64,000 nt of DNA from Artemia franciscana (taxonomy: Eukaryota; Arthropoda; Branchiopoda; Anostraca; Artemiidae), in contig NC_088875.1 in assembly GCF_032884065.1 (NCBI RefSeq), positions 42,047,424-42,111,423 of the forward strand, given 5' to 3'. How positions within the stretch are numbered: position 1 is the stretch's first letter; each line of letters opens with the position of its first letter. The notes below the pieces were generated by a model. The model ran no database searches, was not told the DNA's origin, and worked only from the letters and a program-made list of their open reading frames with translations. Positions 1-10,564 of the stretch are shown piece after piece. Made by a program: the position numbers and the translations under genes.

Positions 1-1756
1 AAAAGGCAGATCCGTTGGAATCATGGGAATGCGAGGAATAAAAACAAACTCACCCTCAAAGGCTCTGTCAAGATTGTTGCCTCTATTTCGTTTTCCATTG
101 TTTTTTACGGCAAGTCGCGTATCATTGCAAAGCTTTGGTGGGTTAATATTTCGTAAAAGTATTATTGGTACGTCTATTTTTAGTTGTAGCACGAGTGGTG
201 TAAACCCTTGGGACATCCAGGGAATTTAAAAATTCAGATGGATAATTAGCAGCTTCATTTGGTTCCAGAACTGTGTCGACTGACTTGTAAATGACTGCCT
301 GGTCTCAAATCTTGGTCAAAATAATATTGTTAATTTTGTGGACGTCTTTATTCTTGGCTGCCAGAATCGCTCGTTCACTTAGCCATTTATGATTTTTATA
401 ATTGGTTAGAATAGTCGGAAATACCTTTTCAACAAATTCATTTTTGGACGTCACTAAATTACAGAATTCAGCTGGCAGTTGTATACGTCCTGAAATTGGG
501 TTTACTGGGAGCTTTCTGTTTCCAATTTGCAGCAATTGATCTGAAAATATTTCACCAGAGTCATCGTTTTTCAATCGGACTTGCACATTTATAGATAATT
601 TTAATGTCTTTACGTGTGCCCATAAATAAGAATTTTTCAGGCAAGCGTTCATTTCGTCTGCAGGGCTTGATCTAGGTATTATAGGTAATATTTGCCGGGA
701 ATCTCCCGTAAGCTATATTAATGCGCTGCCAAAGGGTTTGAATTTCCTGGAAAGTCTCGCAATGATTTCTCCAGAGTCCTGGGCGATTTTTTGTGTGCCA
801 TTGTGTACTCGTCCCAAATAATAAGTTTGCATTGCTGCAATACTTTACCCATCCCAGATGATTTGGAAATTTTGCACGTAGGAGTTTCTGTAGAATGCAA
901 ATTCAGAGGCAATTTCAAAGCGGAATGAGCAGTTCTTCCACCAGGCACCAACGTTGTGGCTATTCGGGACGACACAATTGCCAACGCTATGTCATTTTTG
1001 ATCGAATTGATGCTAGAATCAATTTTATCACAAGCGTTTTACCAGTACTACCTGTTGCATCCTAAAAGAAGATTTCTCCAACGTTGTTATCTACACTATG
1101 CATTATCTTATCAAAAAAGTCTTTTTGCTCAGACGTTAACTTAGAAATATTATTTTGTACATACGACAATAGATCATTCGTGTTGTAACTTTGTACACGA
1201 TCCAATTCTACACATGTCGAAACAGCAGCGATACGGTTAGGTGAAGGCATTCCCAAATCCTGAAGAGGTTTGTTTGCCATACATAAGCACAAATCTTCAA
1301 TAATAACTAAAGTGTAATTATAAATTTCTGACGTAAAATCAAAAGTCATATGTGACATCTCTAACCGTTTTCGAGTATATCCTTGGCCATTTTCGATATA
1401 TATTTCTCCCATAACTCTGTAGGAGCTGAAGGAGAGCAAGTTGTTAGAATGATTCCAAACAATGCACGAATTTGACTTGGATTTGACGTTTCGCACGCGT
1501 CATTGATGCAGTTATCCCAGTGTTGGCCATTCTTCAATAAATTCAGAGCTTGGCATGCACTACGATAAGTGTCATGTATAGTACTGTTTACAGTTCTCAA
1601 ATACTCAAAAGATGTCAGACCAGGTACATTCACCAAAATCAGGTGGAGTAAGAAACATCCATGTTGATTGGGGTGAATGGTGTAGAGTCTTCCTACTCTG
1701 GTATCTTTGAAGATGGTAGTTTGTCCGTCGACTGAGAGGCCGTCTTGCGAGAGGAC
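1..1756 (-). pseudogene. Helitron PIF1-like helicase (C-terminal part), decayed
   Basis: Read on the minus strand, five frame segments together give a recognisable Helitron-type PIF1 helicase. The segment at 1361-1740 carries the conserved region with VPGLTSFEYLRTVN. Walker A GSTGKT is encoded at 1035-1052, directly after an in-frame TAG at 1062-1064. Walker B IIWDE lies at about 807-822, followed by LTGDSRQILP near 680-712, NACLKNSYLW and ERAILAAKNKDV (305-652). The C-terminal part, with RNINPPKLCNDTRL, lies at 1-209. Lesions: loss of one A in an A-run near 990-997, a shift near 727-735 followed by a stop, and an extra base near 209-212. The family unwinds DNA during rolling-circle transposition. 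The extreme C-terminus would lie outside the window. The Rep (HUH) domain is absent, and the upstream side is cut by a family A fragment at about 1756. Identification is strong; a functional product is excluded. Confidence 0.88.
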
Positions 1757-2010
1757 TCATTCCAACGGAAATGAAAACTTCTAGTGCCCTTTTGAAGTGA
1801 CCAAAAACATTTGAGGGCACCTAGGCCCTCCTTTGGTCGTTAATAAGTCGCTTAGGGACGACTTACTCTCCCACAGTCCCCGTGGGATGGATACAACTTA
1901 CAAGCTTTTACCAGTGCTTACATATAGTAATAATTATTTGGAAGTGTACAGACGTTTTCAAGGTTTTCTTTTGGTTGGGGGGGGGGGTGTTGAAAAGAGG
2001 GGGATAAACT
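1753..2010 (+). repeat. Family A fragment inserted at the helicase 5' break
   Basis: This stretch matches the middle of the longer family A copy at 15155-15480. Shared words include CTCATTCTAACGGAAAT-like, CTAGTGCCCTTTT, GGGACGACTTACT and GTGTACAGACGTTTTCA, the last followed by a run of G. Relative to 14745-16432 it lacks both termini and has an internal deletion near 1835-1850. It abuts the 5' end of the recognisable helicase, so it probably marks a rearrangement point. Confidence 0.8.
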
Positions 2011-2352
2011 GGTTGCTGAGATAAGTCCTTCGAAACGGACTGAACAACTTTGGGTTTTGGTTCAGAGTTCTTTGATACCAGTTGAGGTGGCTCCGCTTCT
2101 TCGTCACTACTGGGAATATAGTCGAATCCTGAAGAATTTTGGTTTAAATCCTCGGAGCTGCTGTCAGTCTCCATCAGAGTCTGACACAGGGAGTGTAAAT
2201 GACGACAAGGACACTCAAAAAGAAATTACAGACCGGGACACCGGAACACAAATGACGACCGGGACAAAAATGACGACCGAGACACAGGGAAACAACAACA
2301 ACGGGGACCCCGGGCGCAGGGGGATATATAAATGACGACAGGGACACAGGGA
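2011..2352. repeat. Unassigned stretch ending in a GACGACnGGGACAC short tandem repeat
   Basis: From 2011 to 2190 the minus strand encodes an acidic Ser/Glu/Asp-rich stretch (TDSSSEDLNQNSSGFDYIPS) with no family I recognise. From about 2195 to 2350 the words GACGAC, GGGACAC and AAATGACGAC recur every 14-20 bp in imperfect form. There are at least seven GGGACA/GGACAC occurrences. I see no gene here. Confidence 0.55.
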
Positions 2353-2354
2353 AC

Positions 2355-2402
2355 GTTCGATTAGCAATCACCATCAACAAAGCTCAAGGCCAATCATTAG
2401 AA
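2355..2402 (+). pseudogene. Helitron helicase C-terminal motif, isolated fragment
   Basis: Sixteen codons read VRLAITINKAQGQSLE, the conserved C-terminal Helitron/PIF1 helicase motif that normally follows the PRIPMIPTD block. A TAA follows at 2403-2405. It lies on the strand opposite the larger helicase remnant (1-1756), so it is either a second element or a piece inverted from the first. It ends 18 bp before the boundary of the giant palindrome. Confidence 0.75.
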
Positions 2403-2420
2403 TAACGAGGTATAGATCCA

Positions 2421-4089
2421 CACATGATCAAAGGCTATTCCTCACCGTTGAAAACAACAACAAAAAAGTATCGAAAGAAGGGACTAAATTGACTTTGCAG
2501 CCAGTTCAACTTTATCCTTTTCAGTCGTAGACATCGTGACAGATGAAAACTTGGAACAATATCTTATATAATCTAGTTGGTATTATAAGGCTATCCGTAA
2601 CTTTTCAGGATTAAAATACCATAGGTGACACTAATTATTACGAAACTACCTCATTGTCTTACGTTATCGTTTATACCCGTTGCGTAAACACTTAATTTTG
2701 TCAGATTTAAAGAGATCGAATACAATTTGCACCATGTTGCACAAATTTCTAGCCCGAAGTAAACAGATTCTTACTTAGAAGTCACTCTCCCGTGATAGAC
2801 ATCGAGTTCACCGGAAAGAAACAAATGGGTACACCAACTAGAAAAAGTTGCAAACCCCTCATCGCTGAAGATGACTTTAGCCCAGCAGCCGATTATTACT
2901 TACAAGTCTCCTACATGTCTTACCACAGGAACCAAATTAGTTTAACCATCAAATACACCGAAAAGAAATTATAGACACACCAACTAGCAAAAGTGGCAAA
3001 CCCCCCATTGCCGAAGATGATTATGAGCTAACAGCCGTTTCTCGCCCAAAACATAGAGTTCTAAAGTGACAGGACTTCAGACTGACAGGACTAGACATTA
3101 TAAACGTTTATAAAAATATTGAGGTAGACATCGACCGTGTAATAAATAGATATGGCGAGAGTGATAATAAAGAAATACACTTTTTCTTATAAATTTCTAG
3201 ATTCGCAGTTTAAGTGTAAGGTAAGGAGTAAGGAGTATTTCGACTCATACACTTAGTTTGAAGCACATACCTACATCCATTTTTATTAGAGTTCATTTTT
3301 CTGATAATTTTGGTCTTTATTTGAATATTTTAGCATGAATAGTAGAGGAAATACAAACAAAGAGCTCTAAACTGACGGGACTTTAGACTGACAGGACTAG
3401 CCATTATCAATGTTTATCGAAATATTAGGGTAGACATCGACCGTGTAATACAATCACACTCATACTCATATTCATAGTCATACACTTACAATCATACTCA
3501 TACTCATATTCATAGTCATACACTTAGTTTGAAGCACATTCCTACAATAATCTTTATTAGAGTTCATTTTTTTCTAATACTTTTGGTCTTTATTTGAATA
3601 TTTTATTTGAGTATTTTATTGAATATTAGAGGAAATAAAAACAAGGAGCTTTAAAGTGACAGGACTCTAGACTGACAGGACAAGAAATTATCAATGTTTA
3701 TCGAAATATTGAGGTAGACATCGACCGTGTAAAAAATAGATATGGCGAGAGTGGTAATAGAGAAATAGACTTTTTCTTATAAATTTGTGGATTTATAATT
3801 TAAGCGAAATATATCGAACTTTAAAAAGTGGAAAGATACGCTACGTTGTTTTGAAATGTAAAATTTTGATCAGTATATTCTTGAGATTTCATCAAAGTTG
3901 TCACTGTTTATTTAAAAGCTTTTTTTATTTAAAAGAAACAGTGATTAGTTAATGCTTTATTACCTGTAATTAAAACCATCGCTTTAAATGTCTTCTATGC
4001 ATTTCTATCTCTTTGTTGTGTTTTTCTTGTTGCACCCCTAAAAGAACTAGTGTTTAATGTTTAATATATCTTTTATAAATATACAAGTT
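2421..4089 (+). repeat. Left arm of a 4.4-kb palindrome
   Basis: The sequence from CACATGATCAAAGGC (2421) to ATACAAGTT (4089) recurs in reverse complement at 5176-6846. The coordinate sum is constant at 9267 over most of the arm and 9265 at the inner end, so only about 2 bp of net indel separates the arms. The arm holds a small open frame (2792-2974). It also holds three tandem units of about 290-300 bp, starting near 3058, 3364 and 3650. Each unit has GACAGGACT, GGTAGACATCGACCGTGTAA and a TTTGGTCTTTATTTGAATATTTTA tail. Confidence 0.93.
2792..2974 (+). other. Small open frame in the left palindrome arm, function unknown
   Basis: Sixty codons, repeated without an amino-acid change at 6293-6475 on the other strand. 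I recognise no domain. The stretch TPTRKSCKPLIAEDD (about 2830-2875) is echoed after the stop codon at about 2970-3030 as TPTSKSGKPPIAEDD, so an ancestral protein probably contained a tandem ~30-residue repeat and this frame is a broken piece of it. Identity of the two arms explains its conservation without selection. Coding status is doubtful. Confidence 0.3.
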
Positions 4090-5175
4090 GTAACTTTATC
4101 CTCATTTCCTACTCTTCATTACCATCTTAGTTACTAAGCGATGCCGTAAAATTAATCGACATGCTAAATGGTTTGGCATATACAAATTGTCATAAAGAGT
4201 GCATTAATCCAAAATATGGTTCAAGACCGATTTTTTTTTTTAATAAAACGCTTAACTTACTCGGTATAGCGGTCAGAAGTACAAAGGCTAAAAATTATGC
4301 ACACAATATTAAATATTATATTTTTTTATAGATGCTGATCAGCTTTTTACTTATTTTTTTACGGCGGAGTGTTTTTTTTATAACTTACTATTTTTTTTAT
4401 CAGTATTTTTATACAATTAAATAAAAAAACTGGTTTTTTTAACTGATGGTAAGGAGCGACACTAAAACTTAAAACGAACAGAAATTACTTCGTATATGAA
4501 ATGGGTTGTCCCCTCTGCAATCCCTTGCTCTTTACGCTAAAGTTTTTAATTGTTATAAAAAGTAGAATTGTGGCAAAGAGTCAAACTTTAGCGTAAAGAG
4601 CGAGGGATTGCGGAGGGGACAACCCATTTCATATACGGAGTAATTTCTGTGTTTTAAGTTTTAATGCCGCTCCTTACTTTCAGTTAAAAAAACTAGTTTT
4701 TTTTATTTAATTTCTGAACGTTTTTGAATTAATGCATGTTTGATTTTGGCTCTCCGTACATAAATCAATAAAATGAAATTTGAATATCAATTCTTTTTTT
4801 AGCTAAATGGCTTTCTCTTAGTTTTGATCAGACGATTTTGAGAAATAAAGGGGTGGGGAAGGAGGCCTAGTTGCCCTCCAATTTTTAGGTTAAAAATATG
4901 GTTTTCTAATTTTAGGTTAAAAACAGAATTAATATACAAACTTTATTTTAATAATTCATATGCGGAGAGCTAAAATCAAACATGCATTAATTCAAAAACG
5001 TCCAGAAGTTAAATAAAAAAACTATTTTTTTTAACTGAAAGTAAGGAGCGACATTAAAACTTAAAACGAACAGAAATCACTCCGTGTGTGAAAGGCGCTG
5101 TTCCCTTCTCAACACCCCGCTCTTTTCGCTAAAGGTTTTTACTGTTTAGTAAAGTCAAATAAAGAGAAAGAGTCA
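4090..5175. repeat. Palindrome spacer with two opposed family A segments
   Basis: The first ~330 bp (4090-4420) is AT-rich and unassigned. A self-complementary family A core follows at 4449-4677: GTAAGGAGCGAC at its start and the reverse complement GCTCCTTAC at its end, with TTTACGCTAAAG and CTTTAGCGTAAAG inside. Next is family A flank in minus orientation (4680-4910), then family A flank and half-core in plus orientation (4920-5175), which ends exactly where the right arm starts. The right-arm junction therefore cuts a family A copy. Confidence 0.8.
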
Positions 5176-6846
5176 AACTTGTATATTTATAAAAGATATA
5201 TTAAACATTAAACACTAGTTATTTTAGGGGTGCAACAAGAGAAAAACACAACAAAGAGATAGAAATGCATAGAAGACATTTAAAGCGATGGTTTTAATTA
5301 CAGGTAATAAAGCATTAACTAATCACTGTTTCTTTTAAATAAAAAAAGCTTTTAAATAAACAGTGACAACTTTGATGAAATCTCAAGAATATACTGATCA
5401 AAATTTTACATTTCAAAACAACGTAGCGTATCTTTCCACTTTTTAAAGTTCGATATATTTCGCTTAAATTATAAATCCACAAATTTATAAGAAAAAGTCT
5501 ATTTCTCTATTACCACTCTCGCCATATCTATTTTTTACACGGTCGATGTCTACCTCAATATTTCGATAAACATTGATAATTTCTTGTCCTGTCAGTCTAG
5601 AGTCCTGTCACTTTAAAGGTCCTTGTTTTTATTTCCTCTAATATTCAATAAAATATTCAAATAAAATATTCAAATAAAGACCAAAAGTATTAGAAAAAAA
5701 TGAACTCTAATAAAGATTATTGTAGGAATGTGCTTCAAACTAAGTGTATAACTATGAATATGAGTATGTGTATGATTGTAAGTGTTTCACTACGAATATG
5801 AGTATGAGTGTGATTGTATTACACGGTCGATGTCTACCCTAATATTTCGATAAACATTGATAATGGCTAGTCCTGTCAGTCTAAAGTCCCGTCAGTTTAG
5901 AGCTCTTTGTTTGTATTTCCTCTACTATTCATGCTAAAATATTCAAATAAAGACCAAAATTATCAGAAAAATGAACTCTAATAAAAATGGATGTAGGTAT
6001 GTGCTTCAAACTAAGTGTATGAGTCGAAATACTCCTTACTCCTTACCTTACACTTAAACTGCGAATCTAGAAATTTATAAGAAAAAGTGTATTTCTTTAT
6101 TATCACTCTCGCCATATCTATTTATTACACGGTCGATGTCTACCTCAATATTTTTATAAACGTTTATAATGTCTAGTCCTGTCAGTCTGAAGTCCTGTCA
6201 CTTTAGAACTCTATGTTTTGGGCGAGAAACGGCTGTTAGCTCATAATCATCTTCGGCAATGGGGGGTTTGCCACTTTTGCTAGTTGGTGTGTCTATAATT
6301 TCTTTTCGGTGTATTTGATGGTTAAACTAATTTGGTTCCTGTGGTAAGACATGTAGGAGACTTGTAAGTAATAATCGGCTGCTGGGCTAAAGTCATCTTC
6401 AGCGATGAGGGGTTTGCAACTTTTTCTAGTTGGTGTACCCATTTGTTTCTTTCCGGTGAACTCGATGTCTATCACGGGAGAGTGACTTCTAAGTAAGAAT
6501 CTGTTTACTTCGGGCTAGAAATTTGTGCAACTTGGTGCACATTGTATTCGATCTCTTTAAATCTGACAAAATTAAGTGTTTACGCAACGGGTACAAACGA
6601 TAACGTAAAACAATGAGGTAGTTTCGTAATAATTAGTGTCACCTATGGTATTTTAATCCTGAAAAGTTACGGATAGCCTTATAATACCAACTAGATTATA
6701 TAAGATATTGTTCCAAGTTTTCATCTGTCACGATGTCTACGACTGAAAAGGATAAAGTTGAACTGGCTGCAAAGTCAATTTAGTCCCTTCTTTCGATACT
6801 TTTTTGTTGTTGTTTTCAACGGTGAGGAATAGCCTTTGATCATGTG
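5176..6846 (-). repeat. Right arm of the 4.4-kb palindrome
   Basis: Reverse complement of 2421-4089 with very few differences. The clearest differences lie in the short CATACTCATA-type repeat (compare 3455-3535 with 5745-5820). It includes the same three ~290-bp tandem units and the same small open frame. The outer end CATGTG at 6841-6846 is followed by unrelated DNA with Helitron-like hairpins. Confidence 0.93.
6293..6475 (-). other. Mirror copy of the small open frame, right arm
   Basis: Sixty codons identical at protein level to 2792-2974 and in the opposite orientation. The same partial repeat of the IAEDD motif follows its stop codon, toward lower coordinates. No recognisable domain. 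Treat it as part of the duplicated arm unless transcript evidence exists. Confidence 0.3.
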
Positions 6847-6879
6847 TTTACTGATCAATAGCGAAGAAACAAAACCAAA

Positions 6880-6963
6880 GTGTTGTTCTCGCAACACTTT
6901 AGTCGGCGAAGCCGGACAAAGGTTGCCGCAACCCTTCACGTCGCCCGGGCAACGTAGGTCTAA
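6880..6963 (+). mobile_element. Helitron-like 3' terminal hairpins ending in CTAA
   Basis: Several short GC-rich self-complementary words are stacked: GTGTTGTTCTCGCAACAC (6880-6897), GTCGGCGAAGCCGGAC (6902-6917), GGTTGCCGCAACC (6921-6933) and GCCCGGGC (6943-6950). Nine bases later comes CTAA (6960-6963), followed by T. Helitron 3' ends have a hairpin about 10 nt before CTRR and insert before T, so the arrangement fits. No matching 5' TC end has been located. Confidence 0.45.
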
Positions 6964-6977
6964 TTTTACTTAGATTT

Positions 6978-8499
6978 AGCATTAAGTAAGAGAATTGTCG
7001 TATAAAAATTTTGATTTGTAAACAACTAATCATGAAAATGTGTTTGGATGGGATGTATCAGAATAAGTAGAAAAATCCTTAGCGGTATATATAGAAGTTT
7101 AGACAATTTTGTGGACAAATATATGCAACCCCTATACAAAACGTAACTATATTTTGTGATTGGTTGGTATTGAGAAGGTGAGAAATTCTGAAGTAATATT
7201 GTAGTTGTATTCAGTTTCCGTAGTTAACTCAAGTTGCCTGAATTTCCATTTTCTGTCAATATTTTATTAGTAATAGTTTTAAATGGCAATCGATGCCATT
7301 CCAGCGATTCAAACTGAGAATTCAAAAACCCATCTATACCAGCTAGATAAAAAAAAAAGTCACTAGATAAAAAAAAAAGATAAATTTCCCCTCCTTGCTA
7401 TTACGAAATGAATATTTGGGCCTCCCAATTGGCGTTTGTGGTAATACGGACAGATTCTCTTGATAAACCTAAATTTAACGAAATACTTTTTGGCGGTATG
7501 TGTTATTAGCAAAATCTAACAGAGACCACACAGTGTAACTAAAACCTTGCTTCAAAATTGTTGGCAAAAAGAAACAGTCTTAATAATTAATAAATTATTA
7601 AAAGCTCAACTATTAAAAACCAATTACAAAAAAATAGCTTTCGTCCCAAATTTTTCAGGCAGGAGGAAAGAACCTCCTTTGATCCCCCGCCGGTCTTAGA
7701 CGGACAGCAGCAACTTCCTTAAGCGTTGTCTATCAAATCTTCTCAAAAGAAATAAGAAACAATTACTTGAATCAAAATAAACAACTTGTGCAACTGGTTT
7801 GGTAGATCAAATTTTTTGGTAGACGGCAGAACAAATTGAACAACTTGTTTGGTAGAAGTTAAAACCTTTCAATTAGTACATTTACAGCAAAACCCTTAAC
7901 CCCCCCCCATTCGATTTAGTAGTCACATTTCTACTCAAAATCAAAACAGAAAGAGAAGTCGATGTGTCGTCTCAAATGTTTAGCTGCAGGAGTCACTTAA
8001 GCATCATCCGGTGTAGCTTATCAAATGGTCAACAAATCAAAAAATGAATAAAAGAACATAAAGATTTGTAAAAGAACAGTATAATGAGAAGAATAGCTAA
8101 AGCAGAAACAAAAAATAATATTTAGTAAACTGTATTTCAAGATAAACGTTAATCTTAAAATGTTTACAGTAAACGTTTACTCCTACGTTTGGTATATTGC
8201 ACTCGTTCGTTTGTCGGCATAGTTCTGATTTCTGAATGTCTGTAGAAGTCTTAAGCCTTAAAAAGATGCGTGACATCTTTGCCTATGAGCTGCAGAAATT
8301 GGAGCTTCTACATTAATTCTTTTTTATTGCCACATCTTGGAAGGTCAAAAAAGACGGTCTATCTAATAAAGTAACAACTGGTAAATAGCAGCAAAAAACG
8401 TCACTTAAATCGAAAAAATTGACAAATTATCTTCTCCTCTCGATTTTAAAATTGCCATTGTAATTTTATTTACTATGATGAGCAAAATAAAAAAAGATT
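6978..8499. repeat. AT-rich gap; the 7700-8400 part is a dispersed repeat
   Basis: I see no coding signal. From about 7730 to 8400 the sequence resembles 60280-60970. Shared words include TTAGTAGTCACATTTCTACTCAAAAT versus TTATTAGTCACATTTCTACTCAAAAT, AGTCGATG and CTCGTTCGTTTGT versus CTCGTTTGTTTGT. A small hairpin GGAGGAAAGAACCTCC lies near 7662. The region 6978-7700 is unassigned. Confidence 0.6.
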
Positions 8500-8785
8500 T
8501 TACCCAACAGGTTTTGATTCAACTCAAACCAGAAGGAAAAACAAGAACAAGTCCTTGTAATTTTAGTTTCTTTTCAATTTTTGCGCATGCGTTTGTAGTT
8601 ACTGTCACTTGTAATTTTCAGTGAGTGTGGTAGGATGTAGCTGACTATGGTTAGTTGGTTACAATGGTAGTAGTAAAAATCCAGATTGCCATTTTTAAGG
8701 CCTTTGCAAAATTTGAAGACAGGGTAATCATAGTAAATTGGGGTACACATAGTGGGAAGACAGACTTGCCTGGCAAAGATTTCCC
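8500..8785 (+). repeat. Repeat flanking the Penelope-like element, left copy
   Basis: Contains TTTGTAGTTACTGTCACTTG, TTTTCAGTGAGTGTGGTAGG and AAGGCCTTTGCAAAATTTGAAGACAGG. The reverse complement of the same series occurs at 10565-10910, and another forward copy at about 59560-59825. A shorter forward piece (9505-9597) directly precedes the RT. It looks like the terminal repeat of the element rather than a gene. Confidence 0.7.
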
Positions 8786-9200
8786 AAGAGAAAACCTATG
8801 AAGGCTTGCGGTCGCGAAAATTCCACATAACTACTTACCTATCAACTCAAATATTTACTTAAACCTCAACTTTTTAATTAAAACTATTATAAATAAACCA
8901 AAAATAATTAAACTGTAACTAATAAACATGAAAAAATTGATAAATAAACAGATAACTAAACAAAAATAATAATACACAAATAAAATTTAAAAGAAAAATA
9001 ATAATAACAACTCCAGTCTCAATCACTCTTCAATACTAACCTCCCCACCCTGCCCTTCTAATCCTACCTTAGCCCCTGCCCACCTTACTAGTTAATTTAT
9101 TTATATAAGAGAAACTCGCTTAACAATAAGATGAGGAAAAGGCGAATCATTAAGAAAAAAAAGTCTTCTGTGGCAGAGATTTATTGTGTGTTTTTTTTAT
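8786..9200. other. AT-rich unassigned stretch
   Basis: Mainly A/T with AAATAA-type words (8820-9050) and a C-rich patch near 9040-9085. No frame, repeat partner or RNA gene was seen. Confidence 0.5.
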
Positions 9201-9201
9201 T

Positions 9202-9443
9202 TTGAATAAATCTGTTTAGCTGCTTAAGGCTAGTTATCTATTTTGTTCCAGCTCAATTGTCGAAACAGATCTTACGAATCTTAGCAACGTCACTGCTTCG
9301 ATGTTATGATAGAGAACCCAGATTTGAATAAATCTGTTTAGCTGCTTAAGGCTAGTTATCTATTTTGTTCCAGCTCAATTGTCGAAACAGATCTTACGAA
9401 TCTTAGCAACGTCACTGCTTCGATGCTATGATAGAGAACCCGG
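9202..9443 (-). repeat. Two tandem 122-bp copies of the LINE-M 5'-leader end
   Basis: TTTGAATAAATCTGTTTAGC begins at 9202 and again at 9323; each unit runs to GATAGAGAACCC. The two units differ at very few positions. Single copies related to this unit lie at about 37590-37713 and 48035-48160, at the outer 5' end of the two LINE-M copies (minus orientation). The downstream words (GAGAGTTTTGAT and GTTAGGCTTTGAC) are shared too, so 9202-9490 is a detached LINE-M 5' end with a doubled monomer. Confidence 0.75.
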
Positions 9444-9597
9444 TTAATGAGAGTTTTGATAAATAAGAAAACGTAAAACTGTGGTTAGGCTTTGACCCCT
9501 TTATTGCCGCGGTAATTTACCACGGTGATTTGCACATGCGTTTGTAGTTACTGTCACTTGCGATTTTCAGTGAGTGTGGAAGGATGTAGTTGACTAA

Positions 9598-10470
9598 GGC
9601 CTTCCTATGGGAGCACCTCTATCAGGCCTACTAGCAAATATTTTCGTCGAACATCTTGAAAATTGGGCACTGGATTCGTATTTTCTTAATCATGTGTTTT
9701 GGGGACGTTCAATGAACGACGTAATTTCAGTTTGGAATTATGGCGAAAGTGAACTTAAAGGTTTTCTAGAACATTTAAATACTTACGATATAAACCTGCA
9801 ATTCGCTCTAGAGACCGAAACAGATGGAAAAATACATTTTTTAGATGTATTGATAATACGAAGTGTGAATAAACTTGATTTTACAGTTTACAGAAACCCT
9901 ACGCATAATAATACAATAGACACCTTCACTTCAAATCTAACCATCCTCCACAGGTTAAAAGAGGTGTGGTAATATCTCTTGTGGATAGAGTACTTAATAT
10001 CTGTTCAGAGACTCATATTAAAAAAAAAATCAATTTTATAACAGACATACGTTTTTGCAACGGTTACCCAATTTGTCTCATAAATACTGTTATTGCTCAA
10101 AGATTAAAGATGCATTCTTCTAAAGCCTTAAATCCCACACCAGTAAACGATTTGTATAAGCCCACAAGCACGATTTACCTACCATATATTCCAAAAATTA
10201 CTTCAAACCTGAAAAAATTGTGTTTAAAAAAATAATTTACATGTTGTATTCACAAGTGATTTACGAATAATAAATCTTCTCAATTCTGGTAAGGATAAAA
10301 CCCCAGTTACTTGTCTAAGAGGGGTGTGTCAAATACCATATAGTTGTGGAAATTAATAAATTGGTCGAGCCCACCAAAATTTAGGAACAAGATTACAATA
10401 ACACAAAGAAAGTATTGAAAAAGCATTAAAATCTAAAAATAACTCCATATCTTTCAATTCAGCTTTAAGC
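9598..10470 (+). pseudogene. Penelope-like element RT and GIY-YIG remnant
   Basis: The open stretch from 9598 begins GLPMGAPLSGLLANIFVEHLE, the Penelope-type motif next to the RT active site. It continues with a GLFVIW-equivalent block, INLQFALETETDGKIHFLDV and FTVYRNPTHNN. The catalytic YVDD position reads SMND near 9712, so one acidic residue is lost. A frameshift near 9950 moves to the frame with RGVVISLVDRVLNIC (to 10235). A further segment, VCQIPYSCGN, two stops (10350-10355), then IGRAHQNLGTRL, resembles the GIY-YIG endonuclease that Penelope elements carry after the RT. The 5' half of the protein is missing. Inverted copies of one repeat flank it (8500-8785 and 10565-10910). The element class is well supported; activity is excluded. 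Confidence 0.85.
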
Positions 10471-10564
10471 AATTTCAGCAGAGGACTAGCCTTAAGCAGT
10501 CAAATACATATAAATGAAATGAACAAACACAAGAAACCTCTGCTACAGAAACTTAAAAGCCGTT

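Noticed and set aside
2057..2335. 92-codon plus-strand frame
   Set aside because: Runs through the GACGAC/GGGACAC short tandem repeat; Thr/Asp/Gln content is compositional.
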